Source: Acarospora socialis
Taxonomy: Eukaryota; Ascomycota; Lecanoromycetes; Acarosporales; Acarosporaceae
NCBI GenBank assembly: GCA_025617375.2
Contig: JAMYGW020000005.1
Span: 2,294,001 to 2,358,000 of the forward strand
DNA length: 64,000 bases
Direction: 5' to 3'
The notes beneath the pieces are model-generated. The model was not told the DNA's origin and searched no databases. It saw only the letters and a program-made list of their open reading frames with translations. Position numbers and translations under genes: made by a program. Numbering within the stretch: position 1 is the stretch's first letter; the number at the start of each line of letters is the position of its first letter. Shown in pieces: positions 24,039 through 34,553 of this stretch.

Positions 24039-24819
24039 GACGTGTTGGGCTTGACTGTGTGACTATGTAACAAACAGCATTGATACCGTTACCTGACATG
24101 CCTCGGGGATCGCTGCCCAGTCTGTAGGGACTCCGTCGTCAACACTTCTGCCCCTGGCTGTTGCTAATTACAATCATTTGCGGTCCGCAGAACTGAGCCG
24201 ATAGCGTCTGGGGACAAACACAGAGCAGATCTGTGCACGGGCTTCGTTTCTGACGCCAGAGTGCGAGGAGGTTGATCGAGCCGATGCCGAGATCGCTATG
24301 AGATTAAGCTGAGCGTCGTCAATGCTGTCAACAACAATCGATGCTCGGCTCCGAGTAACGTGGTGTCAACCTACAGAGACTGGCATATTGCCTGATCCTC
24401 TTCCTGTACAAAAGCTACAAGCCCGCTCTACAAACGCGATATTGACGTTGCAACCGCTCAGGACTCTTCTGGGTTGATAGATGTCATTTATCGTCGTAAG
24501 TTATGTAGGAACTATCTACAAAGGCAACCGGCCTCCGCGCTGTGACTCTTCCGTAGTGGAACCTCCACAACATCTATCGAGGATGTGATGCTGATATACG
24601 CGGCTAGAAAGCTATGTTCCTATGGTAGCAACCCGTTACCTGTTCGAAGCGAAATCCCGTGCATTCTCGTGCCAGGCCTACTTACCGGTCTCGACGCACA
24701 ATGGGACAGTCCTAGCCTGAGGCCATCTGAGTCTACTATCCCCCTCGACCGGTCAAATCACCTGTGGTAATATCCTGGAGTGAGGGGGAAAATAGGGATG
24801 AAACCCCTCACAGGATTCA
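24039..24819. other. Intergenic stretch, no gene recognised
   Basis: Only short frames without motifs between two convergent genes. Confidence 0.5.
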
Positions 24820-26320
24820 TCACTCGATAAGATCTGGAAGATCCTGGACCTTGACCTCCCCTTGTAAGATGCCTGCCAAAGCCACCCGTCAGCTGATAGC
24901 GTCTTGGCAAACCAGGAACAGCAACTACTTACGATATACCGATGTGAAGAGGGGGAATTCGTTCTCCAAGCCCTTGCCCTTCAAAAAACTATTCACCTCC
25001 TTCGCCGTCAATGTCCCCTGCAGTTTCTGCCCGTTCAACTCCTTCGCTTCCACCTCCTCGATTCCGACGCCTCTCTGCACACTCAACTTGGCGCAACGGT
25101 GGTTACGACCGCCGGAACAGCTCGTGATGAGATCAGCCACCCCGCAACTCTCTTCGGTGAAGGTGCCTGCGTGCACGGAGCCAGAGAAGAACTCTTTCCC
25201 AAACTTCACCATCTCCAATAAACCTACGCGCATCACAGCAGCCTTCGCGTTGTCTCCCCAGCCAAGACCGTCAACGAAGCCCGCCGCAATTGCGACGATG
25301 TTCTTCAGTGCCCCTCCAAGCGAGACACCAGCGACGTCGGAGATCACGCGGACGTGGAAGTAGGGGCGATGGAAAAGGGCTTTGAGGTTGGAGTGGTCCA
25401 GAGGTGGAAGTTCAGGTGGAAGGGCATGTAATTTGACTTTCGAAGTCGACCCGGAAGAGTCTTTGTGGCTCAACTGCTTGAGATCGACGTGGGAAGACTC
25501 AGGAGTCGCGCTTTTAGGGGTCGGGTTGCGGGAGTCTATTGGCGGAGGGTCGTAAGCGACTGTCGTCTCCGAGAACTTCTCCTGAGCCACCTCGGTCGCG
25601 ATGTTGGCGCCGGAGAGGGCTCCGCAATAGATCCCTAACTGAGCCCCTATTGTCTCGGAGAACAAGCTCACACCGTCCCGGGATACGTTGACGCCCTTGA
25701 TGCATGATATCCCTCGCGCATACGGCAGGATGTGGCCCTTCAGCTGGTCGCAGATCCCTCCGATAAATTGATGTGGCAGATTGAACACCAGTATCGTGGA
25801 ATCCTTGACCGACTCTTGTAGCGAGGGGTTGGCGTACAAGTTGTGCGGCAGGGCGATGTCGGGGAGGTACTTGACATTCTCGTGTAGTCGGTTGATCAAG
25901 GATGTCAGCTTCTGCGGCTTCTTCGATAGCTCTGAGTTGGGGTCGTAGTGTTTGGACGTCTCTGGGATCGTGACATTTTCTTCGTACACCCACATCTGGA
26001 TGTCGGGCTCGAAGAGCTCCGGATGGGCTTGGGTGTTCTCAGCTACCATCTTGGCTATGGCCGATCCCCTTCAAGGTCAACAAGAGTCAGTCAAAGAAGA
26101 GAACATCGTATGTGATAAAGTCGTACCAATTCCCTGACCCCACCACCGTCACCTTGTGCCGTCTCTCGTACGGTCCTAGCATAGCTGCCTTTTGCTTCTG
26201 CGTATCACTGCTGGGCTTTGGAGTATTCGAATCGGAGTTTGCACTCGTACGGAGGGTCCTGGAGAGCTGGGAAAGTCGCCTCGTAGCGACCCTAGCGGAG
26301 TGGTTGGGTCTCGACAGCAT
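24820..26320 (-). CDS. GPD1: NAD-dependent glycerol-3-phosphate dehydrogenase with N-terminal presequence
   Basis: The enzyme reduces dihydroxyacetone phosphate to glycerol 3-phosphate for glycerol and lipid synthesis and osmotic response. Reading on the minus strand, exons 26320-26127, 26068-24933 and 24872-24820 join in phase to 460 residues. The NAD site [17 protein letters not shown] starts near residue 57 and spans the first intron. The substrate/catalytic region [26 protein letters not shown] and [13 protein letters not shown] follows. The Pro/Ser-rich insertion before the [14 protein letters not shown] block is usual in filamentous ascomycetes. The first about 45 residues are basic and Ser/Arg-rich with no acids before residue 31 ([24 protein letters not shown]), like a mitochondrial presequence; an internal Met ([10 protein letters not shown]) would give the usual cytosolic length. 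The last exon encodes only [16 protein letters not shown]. Confidence 0.93.
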
Positions 26321-27375
26321 CAAGAGCGGCCCTGGGTTTGATCGTGACGGCAGGTGCGCCCCTTCAACCTTTGATCTTCACGTGCTATAAGATTTGCAAA
26401 GTTTGGTTACTCTAAGAAAGAGGTATGGTAATGTCACTGGTGTATTTCGTTCTCGGGTTGGAACGGAAAGGAGCTTGTAGGTTATGGGTACTTTCAAAAC
26501 AGGTTGAGCTGCAGCGGCACACCTTCCTGTCGGATGTTGAGCTGTTGAAACCTCCACGTGCCAGGCGTGCATCACGCAGAAGTCTGGGATCAGCCCGGTG
26601 CCCCAGTCAAGGTTTCGGCGCTAGGATCGATTGGGGACATTGCTGCTCAACACCAACACTCTTTCCAAATCAGTCGGAAAATGACAATGCGAGGTCTGGA
26701 GTGTATGCCCTACCAGTTACAATCACGTGATTGTGGACCTTGTGTGGAGGAGCACTGAGAAATGTAATACAATATCTTCGACCAAAGCCCTGCTCAAACG
26801 TTGAATTCTCAAACTAGATCACCCAACAATATCTTAAGCAAGTCGTGAAGATCTGCTATTCATTTGAATCTTAAAATTAGAATTTAAAATTCAGCTTTCT
26901 TCTTTATAGATTCACCATAAATATGTGAGCTATTATGCTTGCTTTAAGCTGTGAGATTATAAAGTAAGATTCATCCAGCAGATCTGCTTCAAGAGATTGC
27001 TATGGTTTGACGACAGCATTTAAGTGGTTAAGATCTGCACGTTGTTGAGACAGAGGAGCAATACCGCCGAACTAGAAGTCTAAAATAGGGCAAGGTTGCT
27101 TCAGAAAAGTACGAAGTAAGTGTCATTCAATGTCGGTTCATCGTCACGGTTGGGTCCCCCTCAAACCTAGCAAATCAGACCCTTTGACGCCAAGCCCGCA
27201 TCTGCTGAGCTTCAAGAGGTGCCAGACTCCAACTCATCGCACCCCGCCTCCAATCATCTACCCAGACCCTCCTTTTCCCTGTTGCGAAGGCCTGCTCCAA
27301 AGCCAGATGTAACATGATCTTGCTTCGAATGGCTCCAACGGAACGTATCCTCCTACCTTGCAATTTCCGTAGTGT
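26321..27375. other. Intergenic stretch with an AT-rich patch at about 26760-27030
   Basis: No gene recognised. The AT-rich patch still contains CpG and non-ACC CC, so it does not share the mutation signature of the retroelement nest. A CCCCT (stress-element-like, minus-strand AGGGG) lies at 26359-26363, about 40 bp upstream of the glycerol-3-phosphate dehydrogenase ATG; weak evidence alone. Confidence 0.4.
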
Positions 27376-27998
27376 CTACGCAGCTCTAAACTCCGGCTTC
27401 TGCTCCATAGTCTGCTGGATGAAGCCCCGGAGTGCCGCCCACCTACTCGACGACGCACCGCCACCGCTCGCAGCTCCCGCAGCTGATCCCTCAACCCCTG
27501 TCGTAGGAGCCGTAGCCGTGCCAGTAACCATCTGCGCCATGTTCTTCCCAAATCGCTCTTTCTCCATCGTCTGCAGCTTCTCCTTACGCTTCATCGCACC
27601 GGGCCTCGACTTCAGACTCCTGTGCCGGATCTTGGCATTGCCTGACTCGACCCCGTCCCCTGTTCCTCCATCCACATCGTCTGGTAGGGCGTTGGCGAGT
27701 GATTCGAGGTCCGCGACTAGCTTCTTCGACGGCCGCCTGCGCTTCTTGGTTGTGGAGTTCGCTTTTTCGATCCGGGAGACGAAGGATGAGTGTTTGATCG
27801 TGCGCTTGTCTTTTTTAGTGGTTTTGAAGGCCTCGACGTTCTCGGTGTGCCGGGGTACGATCCGTGATTTTGGGCTAGGGTTGGATTGTGCCTTGCCTGT
27901 GGGTGTAAGGGTTCTGGGCGTGGCCCCTTTCCCTTTAATTGGGGCCTGCAGGTATGTCAGTGTGCAATGTGATTGTGGGGTTGGAGCGAGTTTACCAT
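27376..27998 (-). CDS. SLX9: Ribosome biogenesis protein Slx9
   Basis: Slx9 is a small nucleolar protein needed for processing of pre-18S rRNA and export of 40S precursors. Reading on the minus strand, the ATG (27998-27996) forms the whole coding part of the first exon; a 50-nt intron (27995-27946, GTAAAC donor, CTGCAG acceptor) follows, then one exon 27945-27376, giving 190 residues. The N-terminus is basic (APIKGKGATPRT, later KKDKRTIKHSSF and STTKKRRRPSKK). The fungal Slx9 signature lies in the C-terminal half: HRSLKSRPGAMKRKEKL, ERFGKNMAQM, then a Gly/Ala/Ser linker and the end block WAALRGFIQQTMEQKPEF. Recognition rests on these blocks as I recall them for ascomycete Slx9. Without the intron no ATG precedes the conserved region in frame. 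Confidence 0.75.
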
Positions 27999-28178
27999 GA
28001 CCCCGTTACACCGATGTGGCAGGTACGAGGGACATGTTGGTTTAGTTGGAACGGATTGGGGTGCAGCACTATTCTTAGCGCGGTGGGATGGAGGGGCTGA
28101 GCTTGAGGTGAAAAGATCGTGGCCCTACGGATATTGAAAGAGGAGTACATTCCATTCACAGCCATCATTGTATTATTT

Positions 28179-29436
28179 CTAGATATAAGTTTGTAACCCG
28201 CCGCGCTCGACGCACTTATCCATGCGACCCTGCAAACTGGAGATCTCCTTGTTGATCTCTTCAATGGTGATCTTATCCCACTCAACCTGAAGCTCCCATT
28301 GCAACTCCTCCTTCGTCGCATCCTTGGGCAACTTGGTCCGCTCCTTCACTAAACGCCAGATAGCCACGTTGGGGTTAAAATCAAAGGAATTTGGAGGGTT
28401 GGTGTAAAAATGCAAGCCGATCTCGTCCTTATACCTCCAGGCCGGATCTCCGAAAGCTCGAGTCCGGTGCAGACCATCGTTCTCCTCTAGCAAGACAAAC
28501 TCTTTGCCATTCGCACGGAAGACACGGTGTCGAGGCTCGACATGCACTTTCAGGATGCCATCCCGATAGAATTCCTCTGAGAAACCGCCTTCCCCCAGAG
28601 GCCTTTCGTAGAAGACCAGTGGCCCTTTATAGTTCCAGGAAATACAGCTCCATACGTGGAACTCGGCCTTCCCGTGCCTGTGTTTCTGCTGCATGCACTC
28701 AATGCAATGACGCTCCTTATCTTCGCAAGAGGCCCATTCTGTAACTCCCCGCTTGCGTTTGTTATAGGTGAAGTGCATCTCATCGCAGTAAAGAACCTGC
28801 AATATCTTTTAGCCGCGAGTACAACACCTCCGAGACCCGACCATATCTTACCTCCTCCCACTTCCATCTGGGGCACGATAGGTAGTCCTTCGCAAACTGA
28901 AGGCGTTGTGCACGGTTCTCGGCTGTCAGATATCCTTTCTGGCATCCTAGGCACTTTTTATATCCATGCTTTTCCATCGCCCGACGGATCGTGTGCTTAT
29001 GAACGTCTTGACCGTACTCTTTACCGAGCTTCTGCCAATCAATGGCATGTTCACTGTTGGGATCGCTGATCTCCTGGATCATCTTCTGTATCAGATCCTG
29101 GCCCACTTTGGGGGGTCGACCGGTGCGACCTGGACCTGGTTTTCGCGGGGGCAAGGTGCTGAGCATCCGTCGACCGGTTCGTGGCGCAGTTCCCGTGCGT
29201 CTGAAGATGTCATTGTGGGATAAATTGGTGTATCGCTTGAGAATGCGAATCTTCATCTCCTGAGGTATTTTCTCTACCTCGATCTCCATATCAGTCTGAG
29301 GCATCGGCTGCTGTTCGGACTCGCCATCTTCGATGTTGACGTCTTGCGAGTGCTCATCTTCCAGTGCGATGTCCTGCGACTGTTCCTCTTCATCCTCGTT
29401 AACGTTGAGGTCGTTGGTTTCGGGCACTGAAGTCAT
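28179..29436 (-). CDS. Tc1/mariner-type transposase gene, intact frame, altered catalytic residues
   Basis: Reading on the minus strand, exons 29436-28852 and 28796-28179 join at a GTAAGA...TTGCAG intron of 55 nt to give 400 residues without a break. An acidic N-terminal extension with a short internal repeat (SQDIALEDEH / SQDVNIEDGE) precedes a helix-turn-helix of Tc3 type (MKIRILKRYTNLSHNDI, GRPPKV) and the ENRAQRLQFAKDY block. The DDE domain begins at VLYCDEMHF (first Asp). The second catalytic Asp position, usually in EDGxxSHGTR or EDNAPxH, reads EENDGLHRTR, so Glu stands at the Asp position. The third, usually SPDLNPIE, reads SFDFNPNV, so the acid is missing. No terminal inverted repeats were seen. 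This could be a dead DNA transposon or a domesticated gene; transposition activity is unlikely. Its start is 193 bp from the divergent UBA4 gene. Confidence 0.75.
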
Positions 29437-29628
29437 TGTTGGCTTCCAGCCGGTATCGTTCGATACGCGAAGGATGAACGGCGTGGCCACAACATCTGAG
29501 GGCGGCAGGGAGCTTGTCAGAACCAGGCCGGTACAACATTGATCCGTCCTTGGTCCATGCTCGCCTTGTTCCGGACTAGGTAGCCCCGAGCCTCAACTTC
29601 GTTCTGGATATACAGTCGCCTGGTCTCC

Positions 29629-31238
29629 ATGGCCAGGAAGGATGAAGAGATCCAAAGCCTACGGAAGGAGATCCTTGATCGCGAAGCTGAACTTGTGCTT
29701 CTGAAGGCTCGGCTCAGGAAGGTGGAATGCCGGCAACTACCTGAGGACAACACCAATACGGTCCCAAACGGGCGCACTGTAACCCCGCCAGACCATGCAG
29801 ATATGACCCCGGGTCAGAATGCGTCCGGGGAGAATGCGAAAACAAGCAGCTGGAGGTGGCCTTTTTCTCAAGAGGAATACAGAAGGTATGGAAGGCAAAT
29901 GATAACGCCTGAGATTGGCCTCGAAGGTTAGTCCACGGCGCTGTTCTAGTGTTACCTGGGATTGACAAAGGCGACAGGTCAATTGAAGCTGAAACGGTCA
30001 TCTATACTAATCGTCGGCGTTGGTGGCTTGGGGTGTCCAGCCGCAGCATACCTTGCCGGAGCGGGCGTCGGGACATTAGGGTTAATCGATGGAGACACGG
30101 TAGAAATATCCAACCTACATCGGCAAATAGTACATAATTCCCGGAAAGTGGGCATGTCAAAGGTTGATAGTGCTGTGGAGTTCTTAAGAGAGTACGTTAA
30201 CGGCTATGAAGGTTTCAACTGCAAGGTCTGACCTATAGGCTCAATCCGAACACCAACTACAAGTTGCACCACGAACATCTCACTCCACAAACCGCCCCTG
30301 GTATCTTTGCTCAGTACAGTCTCGTTCTGGACTGTACAGATCACCCTAGATCGCGGTACCTTATCTCGGATGCAGCCGTGCTCTTGGGCAAGCCCCTCGT
30401 ATCGGCCTCTGCTCTACGCAGCGAAGGGCAACTCATGACTCTGAATAACCCGCCCAAACCAGCTGGAGACCCCACCGGAGGTCCATGTTACAGGTGCATA
30501 TTCCCGAAGCCTCCACCAGCCGAGAGCGTTATCAGCTGCGGCGAAGGAGGCATACTGGGCCCGGTAGTCGGAGTTATGGGCGTTCTGCAGGCACTAGAGG
30601 CAATAAAACTCATCACGGCTAGGGTGCATGTACAACCGGACGTAACGCATCCTGAGTCACCTTCATTACTTCTCTTCTCTGCGTACGGCTTCCCACCGTT
30701 TCGAAGCGTACGCCTTCGTTCAAGACGTCAAAATTGTATAGCCTGCTCGACAACCGCTTCGGTCACCTTGCAATCTCTACTATCAGGGTCGCTCGATTAC
30801 GTTCAATTTTGCGGCGGGACACAGCCTCTTCAACTCCTCCGAGAAGAGGAGCGTATCTCCGCAGAGCATCTCAAAGCACTAACGGAGAAGCCTCAAAGCG
30901 AGTATCTGCTAGTTGACGTGCGAGAGAAAGTGCAGTTTGATATCTGCCACCTGGACGGGAGTGTGAATGTCCCAATCTCGGATCTAACTGCGGGAAAGGC
31001 CTTGCCGCTGGCTTTCGCTGCAGAGCCGAAATTTGCAGGACCAATGCTGCTTTCATCTTGCTACGGTCCGGAAACCCCTATATACGTTCTGTGTCGTTTG
31101 GGCAATGATTCTCAACTGGCTGTGAGAAAGTTCAAAGAGGCAGGACTAGACAACGGGGGAAAGCGGTATATAGGCGATGTTCGGGATGGGTTCAAGGCAT
31201 GGAAAGAGCAGGTCGATCGTGACTGGCCGGAGTATTGA
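29629..31238 (+). CDS. UBA4: Uba4/MOCS3-type adenylyltransferase-sulfurtransferase
   Basis: Uba4 activates the ubiquitin-like sulfur carrier Urm1 for tRNA thiolation and protein urmylation; the homologue in filamentous fungi (cnxF in Aspergillus) also serves molybdopterin synthesis. Exons 29629-29926, 29978-30191 and 30239-31238 join in phase to 503 residues, the family length. A coiled-coil-like N-terminus ([19 protein letters not shown]) is followed by the E1-like domain: [15 protein letters not shown], nucleotide loop [44 protein letters not shown], zinc Cys pairs CYRC and CIAC, and the catalytic Cys in SVISCGEGG. The rhodanese domain (about residues 385-500) has [19 protein letters not shown] and the active-site Cys in [12 protein letters not shown]. 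The second intron uses a GTACGT donor and must be removed to restore FLRELNPN. Confidence 0.94.
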
Positions 31239-31720
31239 GCGCGTACAGACACACGACCTGGTCAACTCTTCTTTGGAAACTAAGTGCAAGACGGGCCGGT
31301 CAACGATTGATGGAAAGACTGTGGCTCCACTTGGTTGCATAATTCGACCTATCGCATAGGCTAGCGGAGAAGCTGTACAAGCAGGCTTCAGTTGGGTCCT
31401 CGAAGCGACCTGCCCTGTCTACAGTGTTACGGAAGACTTGAGATTGGCAAACATGTGCATAAGCCTCATCCGAAGAAGACAAAAGCCTCATGAATTATTG
31501 CTTCAGCACTCAACTCGGAGCTATTGACGACTTATCAATAAACAGTCTAACCCGCTCAAAGTGGTTCAACCCTTGCTCAGATGCTATCAAATAACCCCGT
31601 CGACGCTAGCAGTCATAGCAACGATCTGATGCCCTGAGTCCACCATAGTCCCAAGTCGTCGAAAAAAGCAACAGACTATCGATTCCAGCAACTCAATAAT
31701 CCCTTCCTTGAAAGATGATT
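31239..31720. other. Intergenic stretch between convergent genes
   Basis: No gene recognised between the ends of UBA4 and the chromodomain gene. Confidence 0.5.
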
Positions 31721-33700
31721 TCAATCATCTTCCTGCGTCAAGTCAATGACAATTGCCTTCCCTTTTTGACTGCTCCGCCCTCTCATCTTCCTTAGCGCCC
31801 TATCAACCCGGTAATCTTTCAGCATCGCATCCGCCATGTGCAAGTCTTCCTCGATTTCCCAAGAATTCTGGCTAGCCGGACATCCACGCCACCTAATATG
31901 GTATTGCCGAACAGGCTGCTCCCTAATGCGGACAATCCTATCAGCTAAGATCTGCTCGACTCGCCGGTTGTGATTTGAGACCTATTGATGATGAGCAGGA
32001 ATGTCGCTTGATCAAGGGACAGCCACCTTTACCCATTGCCTTTGGGTATTAATTCCTAGCTCGTCGTCCGATTCAGGCGGGAACAATCTCGCGGAAAATG
32101 TCTGCGATTCTTCATGCCCTATGTTGTCGGACTTAGGCTTGGCCCTTTTCGCCTGAGATGAGCGCTGACCATTTTTAGGGGGGGTAAGGGTCATTGATAG
32201 GCACCGTTTCTTTGTGGGAGTAACATCCGATCTCGATGTTCCAGGTTGCGTTTCAGGTTCAGATGCACCGACGTCTTTGGGATGAGGACTTCGGGTAGAG
32301 ACTGCTTGAACGGCGTAGGAGGTCAGCATTGAGGTGGCGAAGTCTACAATCACAAATTTGTCACCTCTAGTTGAAGCACATCAAAAGTCCTCACATCTCA
32401 ACTCAGTTCAAGAAAAATATCACAAAGCAGACAAAGAAGTTCAAACAATTTAGACACATCACACTTTCTTCAGATTCAATATCTGCTCACTTTTGACACA
32501 ATAATGAAAAGAAAGATTGTATGTGTAGTAATGCTCTAGTCTGATAGTTTTAAGAGTACAAAGTTCTTGCACTTCACTTTCAATCAAGAAGAGTGAGAAA
32601 TTGACTCACTTATCTTGACTTTATTGAGTGGCTTCTGCCGCCGACTCAGACCAAAGTATTGACCTTCTTGAAATTGCCGCAACAAGAGAGCTGCAACATC
32701 ATTATCAGACTCTTCTTCATTCTTCCCAGAATGACTCAGTATAGAAACTGCTGAGAACTGAGTAGCATCTGAAGGACTATCTTCATAATCTGTGACTTTA
32801 GCTTTGTCTCTGTTCCGGTTCCAGGTCTCTGGCCTCGAGATACGCTCTATCAATGAGTCTTGTCGTTGCTGTAAGTTGTGATGAGAGTTCTGGCCTTCAC
32901 GGACACCCATTTCGCTCATAGGTTTCGAACCGCCTGTGGTGGCGCTCGTTCGTCCCTCACCTGAGTCTGCTTGGCTTGAACCCCTACTGCCCCTGAAGTG
33001 CCCGGCACCCCCATGCCCAACTAGTGGAGCCTGCAAAGCACTAATCGCGTCATCCACCCCGCCCTCGTACCCCGCGCTCCTCTCCACAAACCGCGCAACC
33101 GACCCTCCGCTCCGGCCAAGCTTGCATCGTCGATTGCGCTTTGGATTCGCCTTTTGCTCGTCTGCCTCATGTGCTTGTGCGAATTGATCGTTTTCAAAAT
33201 CATGTAGTTCCTGAAGCGAAACGAAATCCAGCAATTCTTTAAGTGCGACTGTAAGTAGTGTGCCAGTGGGCCCACCTCCTACACTTATTGTGAACCGTAC
33301 TTCGCCGTCAGGTAGAAATGAGCGAGATAGAATTGTAGGTGGTTCAGGTTTTTGTGGGCTTAGGGATGGTTGTGTAGCATTTGGCTGCTGAGTGTTTGGT
33401 AGAAGTCGGGTTTTTGGAGCTCGTGTTTGTGTCGTCGGTCGCATCACACGTCCTCGATGGCGTAAAGGTTTTCCATTGAGACTGTGCGTTTTACCATAAA
33501 TTACTACAGGTCCCTTTCGCAAAGATGTCCTTGTGTTTTGTTGCGATGTGCCTTGAACCTCATGTTAAACAATCATCTGGTAAGCCATGATATATGAGTG
33601 TAAAACAAGACTTACTCAGTACTGCATAGTTATCATCACCATATCTTGACCTCTCATTTGTGGTCAGAATAGATGAAGGGTACATTGTCTGAAATGTCAT
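31721..33700 (-). CDS. Chromodomain protein with C-terminal SUMO-interaction-like motif, at the isochore border
   Basis: Reading on the minus strand, exons 33700-33616, 33551-32610, 32343-32027 and 31981-31721 join in phase to 534 residues. The introns are 64, 266 and 45 nt; the long one is AT-rich. Most of the protein is polar and probably disordered, with RKGPVVIYGKTHSLNGKP near residue 40, a basic nuclear-localisation-like stretch (TPTKKRC...SSQAKRAKPK) in exon 3, and a chromodomain at about residues 454-505 (VEQILADR, YHIRWRGCPASQNSWE, IEEDL). The last residues KAIVIDLTQEDD match the consensus of a SUMO-interaction motif: a VIDLT core followed by acids. Chromodomains bind methylated histone H3 tails, but two of the three aromatic-cage positions of HP1 seem to be Arg and Cys here. 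No reverse transcriptase or integrase core is attached, so it is not a retroelement piece as it stands. Its role in heterochromatin is inference. Confidence 0.8.
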
Positions 33701-33938
33701 CTGGTTTGATTTGACAATGACAAGATAATGAAGTAGCAGATGTAAGTTCAAAAGGTGCTTCTGAAGTATTTTATGTATGAGAATGTGTTAGTTAGGTGTG
33801 TCTGTTGAATCAAATTTTGATTTCACTTATTCAGAAAGTGTTGCTGGTTGCAGCCTGATAAGCTAAACTTGAATGTTACTATAAATAGAATATTTGTGTT
33901 GATGAAACATGCTTCTAGCAAATTATGCCAAACTCTTG
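33701..33938. other. AT-rich transition sequence upstream of the chromodomain gene
   Basis: No gene. Should contain the promoter of the minus-strand chromodomain gene. GC content drops here, but non-ACC CC dinucleotides such as GCC near 33852 remain, so this is outside the mutated block. Confidence 0.5.
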
Positions 33939-33946
33939 AATAGATT

Positions 33947-34220
33947 TAGGGTGGCCGTCGGGTCAGGTCAGGGTCGGGTTGGGTCAGTCTTGGTGACCCA
34001 TACATACTAAATATAGTAGATCTAATGCATATTTCTAACAAAAACTTCAGATTGAGGCTCAAAATGAGGCTCTAGGGCTAAATATAGTATATATATTGAC
34101 CTGTGGGTCAATCCGGGTCAGAAGTTCTGACCCGACCCGACCCACAGGTCAAGTCAGCCTCGAAATTTTGGCCCGACCCGCGGGTCAGGCCAGGGTCAGG
34201 CTGACCCGACGGCCACCCTA
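33947..34220. mobile_element. hAT-type miniature inverted-repeat element (274 bp)
   Basis: The ends are perfect 20-bp inverted repeats (TAGGGTGGCCGTCGGGTCAG at the left, its complement at the right). The element is flanked by a perfect 8-bp direct repeat AATAGATT at 33939-33946 and 34221-34228. Eight-bp target duplication and TA(G/A)GG-type ends are the marks of the hAT superfamily. The inside is a series of GGGTC/GACCC motifs that can fold into an inner hairpin centred near 34124. There is no coding capacity, so it would depend on a transposase from elsewhere. It keeps many CpG and CCC/GGG, in contrast to the retroelement nest 400 bp away. Confidence 0.85.
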
Positions 34221-34321
34221 AATAGATTAGTCTCTAGCAATTATGAGTACACTAGACTAATTATATAAGCAGTCTGCTTAGTAAGAAAAGTCTTAGCAAG
34301 AGATTTGCAAAGACATCTTAT

Positions 34322-34553
34322 TGTCATGACTGGGTAATATGGGTGCAAACAGTGGCATGTTACTACACACACAAAAAGCTCAGTTAAGCCTTCCTTAACA
34401 TTTTCCTTACACTATTCATGTCAAAAGTGGGCAACACACTTTAGCCACAGCTATCGTGGGTTATATTTCTAACAATCCAAATGATACTGCGCTGTGTAGG
34501 TAGTGTTGCCGTTGTAAAAGTTGCAAAATCTTTCTACTTACCCAGTCATGACA
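34322..34553. mobile_element. Putative 232-bp miniature element with 16-bp terminal inverted repeats
   Basis: TGTCATGACTGGGTAA at 34322-34337 is matched exactly by its complement at 34538-34553. The outer flanks are CTTAT (34317-34321) and CTTAC (34554-34558), a possible 5-bp target duplication with one mismatch. There is no coding capacity. Superfamily is not clear to me. Confidence 0.5.

Noticed and set aside
24640-24670. GTTCGAA followed by GCGAAATCCC as a tRNA T-arm
   Set aside because: No matching acceptor, D-arm or anticodon arm can be folded around it.
26760-27030. AT-rich patch as a small outlier of the mutated block
   Set aside because: It still contains CpG and CC outside ACC, so the same process is not visible there.
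31721-31981. Chromodomain exon as a stray piece of a chromovirus integrase
   Set aside because: It is joined in phase to three upstream exons with nuclear-protein features, has no integrase core nearby and does not carry the mutation signature of the retroelement nest. An ancient origin from an integrase cannot be excluded.
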